Part shown: piece after piece, positions 6,931 to 13,274 of the stretch | How the letters are laid out: each line of letters begins with the position of its first letter | How positions within the stretch are numbered: position 1 is the stretch's first letter | Assembly: GCF_000330505.1 (NCBI RefSeq) | Contig: NW_004440426.1 | Coordinates: 9,379 to 22,652 of the forward strand | Reading direction: 5' to 3' | From: Entamoeba invadens IP1 | Taxonomy: Eukaryota; Evosea; Mastigamoebida; Endamoebidae | Length of the DNA stretch: 13,274 bases | Made by a program: the position numbers and the translations under genes | Notes under the pieces: model-generated | The model's database searches: none | The model's input: only the letters and a program-made list of their open reading frames with translations | What the model was told of the DNA's origin: nothing

Positions 6931-8739
6931 TTACGGCTGTGGTTTCAACTTTTTTGGTCTTCCACGTTTCTGTGTTTCAAGTTTATACACGGCAAACACT
7001 TTTGGGAAAAAGCCCTCCTTACTTTTAGTTGCGAAAATGGTGTGATTTGGTCCATATTCAAAAGAAGATTGAGAGGAGCTACACGTCATTATTCCTTGTA
7101 CTTTTCTCAACACTTTTAAATCGCCATTCCCGACTTCACAGAGTTTTCTCCCTTCCCGCGTCCCAACGCAAAATGCGTTTTTGACACACGCAGTTTTGAT
7201 GTTATATTTCTCTTTCTTGTCCACTCCACGTTCTCTTAAAACAAAGGTAAAGGCATTATTATCACTCACTTCGACCCCTTCATTCACTACACGATTGAAC
7301 ACAACCGCCCCAAAGACATCATTCTCGTGCTCGACAACTACTACAAACCCACTAAAGCACTGTGTGATGCGCTGGAAGAACGTCTTACTCCCACGACTGG
7401 AAGGATCAGTATTAGAATTAAAGACGCTCTCCCCGACGGATCTGCCGGTCCACTCAGATATGCAGAGTTTCTCTTTCTCCCCCAAGACACCTTCATTTGA
7501 TTTTATTAATGTTTGTAAGTGTGGGATGCATCTTGTTGTTTTGAATGGGGTATAAACCGATTGGTCTGTTTGTGAGACGGGTGGGATGTAAAATAAACGT
7601 TTTTGTTTCTTCGAATCAGTCGACCCATTTGAACTGTCGCCTTTTTTTGAATTTTCATATTGAGCGTCTTTTAAATTCTCTCGTCGTTGAGTTTGAACGG
7701 AAATGTTGGTCGTGTTTTGTGTGGGTCGCTTGTTCAAATCAATAAGTACATTAAAGTCTTGATTTGATGTGACATTCCCAGACAAGTCTTCCGTTTCTGA
7801 GTTTATTTTATCATCACAACATTCGACCAGTGTTTGTTCGTCTGTGGCGTTCAAGCTGTTTGGTGTTTTTTTGTCATTGTTTTTGTTCATTACAATTTCG
7901 GGTGTTTTGATTTTTGCGTGTTTGCTGGCGGTGTGAGTTTTATCAGTTCCAATGGTTTGAATATATTCAGAACGTTCTTTTGACTCTTTACAGACTGAGT
8001 TTTCTGGGGCCAAATCAATTGGTTCTTGTTTTTCAAATAACATGATATCCTTTTCTTGTGGTGTTTTTTGTGAGATATTTCTAAAGTCGGTGTTATTCAA
8101 ATTTGATACATATTCCGAGTTTGTGTTGTTTTCTAAAGGGTTGTTAAAACATAATAATGTCGGTGTTGAATTTTCGTGGTCATTGAGTATCACATTTAAA
8201 TCTAAATTATTATTATTATTATAAAGAAAAAGGTCGGGCTCTGTTCGGGCTTGGCCCGAGCTCATGTTTGTTGAAACAAATTTCCTCTCTAGGTCTTGTT
8301 TTAGTGTTTCAAATTGTGATGTCAGTCTTTGTTTTCTTTTATTGTTAATTTGAATCTCAGTTTCCATCTTGTGCTTCTCTCGTTCGATCAATTTGGCGAT
8401 CACGTCGTTTCGAAAAATAACAATTTTTATTCGGCGTTCTTCACATTCTTTTTTGTGTGTTTGTATAATCGACACGACATCCATTAAAGTTGCCCTCACA
8501 TTCTCTAATTCTTTATTATAATCTAAACAAATTGATTCGTTGGAGTTTGCTTTTTTGATAATATCATTAAGTGTATTTATTGCGTCATTATCGTCTATAT
8601 TATCATAATTGTGTGGAAGTATAAGTTGAACTAAAGAAACGTATTGATGTTTTTTAATTTGCATACGTTCAAAACATTTCTTAACGTCTGTATAAGACTC
8701 ATCCAACTCGTCTTGGTGGTCTGTAAGTTCTTTTGACAT
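6931..8739 (-). CDS. Coiled-coil / TLDc-domain protein with C-terminal AT-hook
   Basis: Six hundred and two residues from ATG at 8739 to TAA at 6933-6931; the frame is open a little upstream but without another ATG. A possible TATA box (AATATAAATA) lies about 40 bases upstream. Residues about 95-155 are charged and heptad-like, probably coiled coil. About 165-415 is N, T, S and K rich and likely disordered. From about 425 to 587 it resembles a TLDc domain: ISEWTGRSVGESVFNS, SKTFFQRI, DVFGAVVFNRV, FTFVLRERG, EVGNGDLKV and FPKVFAVYKLE. Known: TLDc proteins protect against oxidative stress or bind V-ATPase in animals, and Entamoeba has many. The tail KRGRPKK (about 591-597) is an AT-hook core, so DNA binding in a very AT-rich genome is plausible. 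The linker codons are less AT-rich than the spacers, as expected of coding DNA. Confidence 0.82.
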   Translation of the reverse strand: MSKELTDHQDELDESYTDVKKCFERMQIKKHQYVSLVQLILPHNYDNIDDNDAINTLNDIIKKANSNESICLDYNKELENVRATLMDVVSIIQTHKKECEERRIKIVIFRNDVIAKLIEREKHKMETEIQINNKRKQRLTSQFETLKQDLERKFVSTNMSSGQARTEPDLFLYNNNNNLDLNVILNDHENSTPTLLCFNNPLENNTNSEYVSNLNNTDFRNISQKTPQEKDIMLFEKQEPIDLAPENSVCKESKERSEYIQTIGTDKTHTASKHAKIKTPEIVMNKNNDKKTPNSLNATDEQTLVECCDDKINSETEDLSGNVTSNQDFNVLIDLNKRPTQNTTNISVQTQRRENLKDAQYENSKKGDSSNGSTDSKKQKRLFYIPPVSQTDQSVYTPFKTTRCIPHLQTLIKSNEGVLGEKEKLCISEWTGRSVGESVFNSNTDPSSRGSKTFFQRITQCFSGFVVVVEHENDVFGAVVFNRVVNEGVEVSDNNAFTFVLRERGVDKKEKYNIKTACVKNAFCVGTREGRKLCEVGNGDLKVLRKVQGIMTCSSSQSSFEYGPNHTIFATKSKEGFFPKVFAVYKLETQKRGRPKKLKPQP

Positions 8740-9074
8740 AAAATTTATTAGTTTCAAATAGTTGTTAAGTTAAAGTATTTATATTGGAAATCTAGCTTAT
8801 TTAAATTTTTTGAATCTACCCAATTAATTTTCTTATAATATTTATTCATTTTTTGATATTATTTAGTATTGTACTAGAACTTTATAGTATAAAATTATAA
8901 TAATTTACTATTTTTTAAATAATTTTATTATAGTAAATAAATAATAATTTTTATTCATCCAAAAAAACTATTAAGATATTAATATATAATTAGATTTATT
9001 TGGTTAACTCTAATATCATAATATAATAAAAATAACTTTATTTTATTTAATTATAAAAATAAATAGAATTTGTA
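8740..9074. other. AT-rich spacer between TLDc gene and decayed gene
   Basis: Holds the likely TLDc promoter near 8780 (minus strand) and otherwise A/T-rich sequence. No frame of note. Confidence 0.6.
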
Positions 9075-10271
9075 TTAAATGAGAGTTGCTCCCCATTCAA
9101 TGATATACTTTCCTTGTGGTTTTTTAACACTTTCGACTTCTTAAACACTTAAACACTTGTTTCCTTCTTGGCACTCACCAAACCCAACAAATATTCTTCA
9201 CGTTGTCGAATCCTTTCACGTTGAGTGGAACCAACTTCTCGTATTGTTTTCTGTCAACTATTCTGACAAACATCTTTTAAAAGTTTTTCATCTCCTTTAT
9301 CCAATACACAACGAAGTCGTTTCTTACTTTGACGTTCAGTCCAAGCGTTCCCAGAAATTTGTCGACATCATTCAGATCATTCATTTCAACATCAAAACCT
9401 TCTAATTTGCCATCAAACAGACTCTCCCAGAAGAATATATTAAAAATTCATTGTCTTTAATTGTTAAAACACAGGGTTCTGTCCCTCTTCCCAAATATCT
9501 TCTCGTCCATCTTAATATGTTTTCTGTTATTTCTGTCTTTGGATAGACTTTTGTGAGTTCCATTCTTTCAAATTTGAGTAAAATGTCAAACTCACCTTTA
9601 ATGTTGTTTTCTTCTTACAGCAAAATGACTGGTTTTCTTTCAAAATATCTTCCTGCAAAGCCACTTCGTTTGGCAGTAATCGTCTTTTGAATGATTCGAC
9701 TGATGCTTTCTTTGTCGATGTCGCCAATAACAAAGTGGAGACACCTTCCATGGAACATCTCTTCGATTTTTGGATTGTTATGGGTGTTGCGTTTGTCAGT
9801 GTTATAATAGACAAGTGCAACCAAATTCTGCACCAAATAATGGAAAAATTCAAATTCTCCAAAGTAATAATCATCTGTTTCTTCAAGTGCGGGTATAATA
9901 TAATAAATGTGTTGACTGAGATAATCAGTGTCTAATTCATTTGAGGTGCTATCGACAAGCACAACAAAGATGTTATAATCAGATTTCACATATCCATTTG
10001 TTGGATAAAACTCTGAAGGTGGTGGTAGGTCTACCTTACTCCCTGCCACTATAATATCCTCTTTAATACCATTAACAATAATATTAGTAGTATAAACGAA
10101 CTCAGTGGCTGTTTTTTGAGTGCTTTTTTGTTTGATACTCTTTTGAGTGCTTAAAGCCCTGCTAACCCCCAAAAATAATTTCAATTTGTTGTGTGCAAGA
10201 CGCTTTTTAAGTGACATAATTCTGATTGGTTTAAACTTTATCGGTCTACTTTTTGATGGTATTTCTCCCAT
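9075..10271 (-). pseudogene. Decayed gene of unrecognised family
   Basis: An ATG at 10271 opens 218 codons to TAA at 9617-9615. Protein-like sequence with balanced composition then continues in the same frame for 70 codons (EENNIKGEFD, TEPCVLTIKD) to TAG at 9404. At about 9430 the sense moves to another frame (SLFDGKLEGFDVEMND). Further breaks are TAA at 9279-9277, TGA at 9177-9175, a second frame change and TAA at 9143-9141. A plausible C-terminus ends EWGATLI with TAA at 9077-9075. The total would be near 390 residues. I do not recognise the family; the middle has hydrophobic strands (NIFVVLVD, LHFVIGD). Short GT-AG introns could excuse one or two breaks, but the gaps are too short or out of phase, so a pseudogene is preferred. 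The first 218 codons could still be expressed. Confidence 0.6.
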
Positions 10272-11620
10272 AGGAGTAAAAATTTTTGCAGACCATTATT
10301 TAGAAAACTTTACAGTTAGATGTTTTTAAAAAAATATTAAAGTGGTTTTACCGTTTTGTGTATTAATTTCTATGTTTAATATTTTTTATTCGACATGTTT
10401 TGTATTTTGCCGAATTTATTACAACAATTATTTTTTTAATTGGATTATTAAATATTGGTTATAAATAAAAATCGTTTTTGGTTGTTACATTTTACTTTTT
10501 GTTTGAGTTTCTATAATAGGTATATCTGTTACAAAATTTTTATCATATTTAATAGAATTGTGATTTTGATTTAAATTTATGTAAATATTAAAAGTTATAG
10601 AAAACATTATAACTTGTCTTTTTCTTTATATGTGCTTCGAGTTTATACCAAACATTGTATAAAATTTTCATCGACTTTTGTTTTTTTCAATTTTCAAATA
10701 TCCTTAAAAGTGATACAATAATTTTAAAACTTATTTCAACAACAACATATTATAATAGAAAATGCAATCATCTATTAAACAGACTTTTATATGTATTATA
10801 TTTTCAAGTTCAAGTAACCGTTGTGTTTTTTTTTGTTATTGATCAAATGTATTATGTTTTAATATATTTTGTAATTATTTACAAGTACAACGATAAATGT
10901 GTGTTTAGTTCAAACAATATTATTTAAAAATATCCCAATTATGCATGCTAGTTTAACCATGAACATTTTAACATACAATGGTCAATTTCTATTACCTAGA
11001 ATAACCAAATAATATATCATTGTTTTTAATAACAAACGGTTTAAATGCCTGTAATTATATTAAACTCATTGTTATTATTAACTTGTTTTTAATATAAGTA
11101 TTGATTATCACAATGAAAGTAGTTATACGTGCAACATATTAATTAATATCATGTTCTGTAAATACAACATAAATATATTTAATTGTGTTTTGATATAACT
11201 TGAAATGATTTTGGCTTAACATACATTCCGATTAGTTTATGCAGTAACTAAAAACGTCAAAATGGCAATATCTTATTGTGTTATTTGAAAAATACCAAAA
11301 ATTGTTTATTAAAAATCTATCACAGACAAATTATAGTTATAAAAAATGGATAAAAATAACATTCTTATTGTAATGTTTTCGTATTTAACTTTTTAAATAT
11401 ACTGTTTATATTGATTGAATTAAATTTGTATAAAAAACGACCACACAACAAATAATATTTAATTAGTTTATTTATATAATAAAATTTATTTATCTATATT
11501 TTTACTATATCAAATACCAAACAATTAAATAATAAAACAATTTAAATGTAAACAAATAAATTAAATCGTGACAGTTTCATTGCAACATCTGGTCATTGGT
11601 AACTGTGTATTGAAACAATC
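10272..11620. other. Long AT-rich spacer, no supported gene
   Basis: About 1.35 kb of AT-rich DNA before the thioredoxin promoter. The longest open frame (90 codons near 10655-10927, +) has no ATG at its start and is rich in F, Y, I and N as random AT-rich DNA gives. No tRNA-like cloverleaf, snoRNA boxes or repeats were found by eye. Confidence 0.6.
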
Positions 11621-11625
11621 GGTGT

Positions 11626-11634
11626 GTATTTAAA
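11626..11634 (+). promoter_or_regulatory. Entamoeba-type TATA box of thioredoxin gene
   Basis: GTATTTAAA is an exact match to the core of the described Entamoeba histolytica TATA element and lies 31-39 bases before the ATG at 11665, as expected for the short 5' leaders of this genus. Confidence 0.75.
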
Positions 11635-11664
11635 TAACCAAACCACACAACTTAACATCAAGAC

Positions 11665-11976
11665 ATGCCAGTGACATACACTACCAATGTTGCAGAAGTG
11701 AAACAGACAATTGAAAACAACAAGAACGTTCTTGTCATCTTTTACTCTCCTGGGTGTGCAAAGTGCAAGGCAAGTGCGCCAATGATGGATAAACTTGCTG
11801 ACGAACACACAAACCTCAAGTTCTTCAAAGTTGATGCAACTACAGCAACTCATTATGCTGCTGAATACTCGATTGCATCACTTCCCACATTTGTCTTTTT
11901 CCAAAACCAGAAGGTCGTGAAATAGGCGCCTGGCAGCTCTGAAGTACTTGAAGAGATTCTCAAAATGGTGCAGTAA
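11665..11976 (+). CDS. Thioredoxin-like protein with in-frame TAG at codon 87
   Basis: A small redox protein that would reduce or rearrange disulphides through its CXXC pair. The start is ATG 11665, 31 bases after a TATA box. Visible in order: a beta strand VLVIFYS, active site C31-A-K-C34, helix KASAPMMDKL, strand LKFFKVDA, S-L-P74-T-F with the cis-proline, and strand FVFF. TAG at 11923-11925 stops the frame after 86 residues. Sixteen more codons in the same frame (opening APGSSEVL and closing KMVQ, then TAA 11974-11976) supply the usual last helix, so the full family length of about 103 would be met if TAG were read as an amino acid. The Trp that usually precedes the first Cys is replaced by Gly. 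Either a C-terminally clipped protein, a fresh pseudogene, stop readthrough or a base-call error; the left arm carries the same TAG. Confidence 0.8.
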
Positions 11977-12073
11977 CTAATTCACTTCTTTATCATAGTT
12001 TTTTATTTTTTGTTAACAACATTATGAATGTATGTTGTGTTTTCAAATGGAAGTATTGTTGTATTTGTACCAA

Positions 12074-12109
12074 TTGTCAAGACTCAAAGTTTGGATTGAG
12101 TCTTGACAA
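12074..12109. repeat. 14-bp perfect inverted repeat (right copy)
   Basis: TTGTCAAGACTCAA, an 8-base loop, then its exact reverse complement. It lies about 98 bases after the thioredoxin end and 66 bases before the SRP14-like ATG. It could form a hairpin in RNA from the thioredoxin 3' region or be a palindromic protein-binding site upstream of SRP14. No function can be assigned from sequence. Confidence 0.8.
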
Positions 12110-12134
12110 ATGGATTGTGTAGACGTGTCACATT

Positions 12135-12143
12135 GTATAAAAA
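12135..12143 (+). promoter_or_regulatory. TATA-like box before SRP14-like gene
   Basis: GTATAAAAA, 32-40 bases before the ATG at 12175, nearly the same spacing as the thioredoxin box, supporting the chosen start. Mirror copy at 2719-2727. Confidence 0.45.
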
Positions 12144-12174
12144 GGAATTGGTGTTAAAACAGTCATCAGAAAGC

Positions 12175-12387
12175 ATGGTGATCCACTTGGAAATGTTTGA
12201 AAATGTTGCAACAAAACACAACACACTTTTTCAAAAGAAGGCAGTCAAAACAGTCACATACATCACACTGAACAAGCAAGACGATAAGAAACAGAAACGG
12301 TGGGCTTATCAAAATCTCAAGAACAAAAAACCAAAAGGTAAGAATCCAACACGTGTTGAAATACGCTCACAATTTGCTTTTATCTGA
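12175..12387 (+). CDS. SRP14-like small protein (right copy)
   Basis: SRP14 pairs with SRP9 on the Alu domain of the signal recognition particle and delays translation during protein targeting. Residues 1-36 follow the SRP14 N-terminus: MV plus hydrophobics, then F..V..K...LFQKKAV and TYITLNKQD, against LFQKC....VYITLKKYD in animals. A Lys-rich stretch (DDKKQKR, KNKKPKGK) follows. Seventy residues is short for SRP14 (usually about 95-135), and the last part does not clearly match the family. A GTAAGA at the KPKG codons could begin an intron, but U3 lies only about 100 bases on, leaving little room for another exon. I chose the ATG at 12175 because it begins the SRP14 match and has a TATA-like box 32-40 bases upstream; the open frame upstream has no ATG. 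Alternatives are a truncated or divergent SRP14, or an unrelated basic protein. Confidence 0.55.
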   Translation: MVIHLEMFENVATKHNTLFQKKAVKTVTYITLNKQDDKKQKRWAYQNLKNKKPKGKNPTRVEIRSQFAFI

Positions 12388-12490
12388 TTGTCTTTCAATT
12401 TGATTTGATTGTTTCTTATTTTATCAATTTAATTCTTTGATAATATATTAATTATTATAATTATATAATAATTGAAATACATAAAAAATA

Positions 12491-12681
12491 GTCAGACAGA
12501 CTTCAGTGCCTCTCATCTCAGAGTGTTGTGCACGCACTCGACCCCTCAACAAGCAGTTCATCGTGCATTGCTGCGTATCTCCCTTTGGCACTGAAGTGAT
12601 GAAAGTCTTCATCCTATTTTGTGAATTCTATTTGTTAAATAGAAAGTGACATACTCTAAGAATGATCCTAGTCGTACGGTC
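12491..12681 (-). ncRNA. U3 small nucleolar RNA (right copy)
   Basis: Inverted copy of 2181-2371 with every box (A', A, C', C, D) and both stems preserved and no base difference seen. It also has the same upstream TATA-like box and downstream T6 run, so both copies look equally able to be transcribed. It faces the SRP14-like gene tail to tail across about 100 bases. Confidence 0.88.
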
Positions 12682-12751
12682 TAATTCCCATTTTTTTATT
12701 CTTTATCTTTATACTTGTTGCCAATTTTTATAATTATGGGTTTGATTTTTA

Positions 12752-12856
12752 TTTATAGTTTTGTTGATTAGTTTAATTTACTACAACTTATAATATCAAT
12801 TTATAGTTTTGTTGATTAGTTTAATTTACTACAACTTATAATATCAATTTATAGTT
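12752..12856. repeat. 48-base tandem repeat upstream of U3 (right copy)
   Basis: Inverted copy of 2006-2110 with the same two and a bit units, so the duplication predates the inverted arms or was homogenised between them. Confidence 0.9.
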
Positions 12857-13052
12857 ATTTTAAATAAAAAAATACCATATATATAAAAATTTTAATAAGT
12901 ATTAATTAGATAGTTAATTACTAATAAATTAAACTAAATCGATTAATTAATAACATATTATATTTATATAATTCATTGAAGCTATGAAATTAATCACCAA
13001 CACATTTCAAGTGTTAAAAACAGATTTAAATTAAAACCAACCAAAAAGTAAC

Positions 13053-13274
13053 TTAGAAGGCAATCATCAAGACAAACACCACAACTACAACTAACACCTT
13101 CAATGTCCCACTTTTGTTCATACAAACCTCGCATTCGGTGTCGCCTTGTTTGCATGGCGTGTTGTATGTGTCTTTGCACTTCTCGCATTTTCCTTCTTTT
13201 TCAAAGTACTTTTCTGGACACATGTCAACACATTTGTCTTCGGAAATAAAATAGTTTTCTTTGCACTTGTCACA
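13053..13274 (-). CDS. 3' end of a second copy of the BspA/CXXC surface protein (cut by window edge)
   Basis: Reverse complement of 1588-1809 with no difference seen. It encodes the last 73 residues: two CxxC modules, the NKSG stretch and the hydrophobic GPI-type tail, ending in TAA at 13055-13053. Whether the copy continues as a full gene past 13274, or is only a tail carried by the inverted repeat, cannot be told from this window. It is convergent with nothing inside the arm: the U3 gene lies downstream in the same orientation. Confidence 0.75.
   Translation of the reverse strand, partial: CDKCKENYFISEDKCVDMCPEKYFEKEGKCEKCKDTYNTPCKQGDTECEVCMNKSGTLKVLVVVVVFVLMIAF

Larger units (their letters stand above)
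11748..13274. repeat. Right arm of the large inverted repeat (continues past window)
   Basis: Partner of 1588-3114. The inner end falls inside the thioredoxin gene, whose 5' half and promoter (11626-11747) are unique to this side, so the thioredoxin part of this arm looks like the source copy. The outer end is not seen because the window stops at 13274. Confidence 0.93.

Noticed and set aside
9157..9405. 82-codon plus-strand frame opposite the decayed gene
   Set aside because: It lies opposite minus-strand sequence that reads as protein (GFDVEMND and following) and matches nothing; it is the shadow of the decayed gene.
9687..9935. Plus-strand frame inside the decayed gene, near a CTTACAG acceptor-like site
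   Set aside because: The minus strand holds the longer frame with balanced composition and a real ATG; the acceptor-like site has no matching GTTTGT donor.
10621..10660. GTGCTTCGAG... as a U6 snRNA 5' end
   Set aside because: The resemblance stops after about ten bases; the ACAGAGA and catalytic stem sequences are absent.
10655..10927. 90-codon frame in the long spacer, hydrophobic
   Set aside because: Begins at TTG rather than ATG and is rich in F, Y, I and N as random AT-rich DNA gives; no promoter or homology seen.
3115..11747. A new defence or mobile system in the unique spacer
   Set aside because: The genes found are a membrane protein, an RNA binder, a TLDc protein and a decayed gene, on both strands, with no shared promoter or linked functions.
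12103..12174. Upstream extension of the SRP14-like frame
   Set aside because: The extension has no ATG, overlaps the hairpin and the TATA-like box, and lies outside the SRP14 match.
1588..13274. The inverted arms as terminal repeats of a large DNA transposon
   Set aside because: The arms consist of ordinary host genes (U3, SRP14-like, thioredoxin, surface protein), and the spacer has no transposase, integrase or polymerase; the break inside thioredoxin is not a transposon end.
1..13274. tRNA genes or CRISPR arrays
   Set aside because: No B-box-like GGTTCGAATCC with a fitting acceptor stem was found on either strand, and there are no regularly spaced repeats.

Overview
The window looks like nuclear DNA of an amoeba of the genus Entamoeba. 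The species cannot be fixed from sequence alone; E. invadens is a guess. The case rests on four things: very AT-rich spacers between compact genes; two introns in one gene that start GTTTGA and GTTTGT and end CAG and TAG; GTATTTAAA-type TATA boxes 30-40 bases before several ATGs, one matching the Entamoeba core element exactly; and Entamoeba-type families (BspA-like leucine-rich repeat surface protein with a CXXC-rich ectodomain, TLDc protein, CXXC thioredoxin).

The dominant structure is a pair of inverted arms. Bases 1588-3114 and 11748-13274 are reverse complements of each other (x pairs with 14862-x). By eye they are gapless, with one mismatch, next to the inner end (3109/11753). The right arm is cut by the window edge, so the repeat may be longer. 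Each arm carries, from outside in, the 3' end of the surface-protein gene, a U3 snoRNA gene recognised from its A', A, C', C and D boxes, a small SRP14-like gene, and thioredoxin. The inner breakpoint lies inside thioredoxin, just before the CXXC active site. The right copy therefore has a promoter and start codon while the left copy is headless. Both thioredoxin copies share an in-frame TAG that removes the last helix.

The unique spacer of about 8.6 kb holds four genes: a four-membrane-span tetraspanin-like gene with three exons (4391-5220, +); a protein with two RRM-like domains and a CCHC zinc knuckle (5725-6414, +); a coiled-coil, TLDc and AT-hook protein (6931-8739, -); and a decayed gene with several stops and frameshifts (9075-10271, -). 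The stretches 3115-4390, 5221-5724, 6415-6930, 8740-9074 and 10272-11620 are AT-rich with no gene I can support.

The genes do not form one pathway. The arms carry housekeeping RNA and secretion parts (U3 for rRNA processing, SRP14 for protein targeting) beside a surface antigen-like gene. I found no convincing new defence or mobile system. The best leads are the near-perfect inverted duplication, which could be a recent rearrangement or an assembly artefact, the compact U3 gene with a Pol III-like layout, and the shared nonsense codon in thioredoxin.
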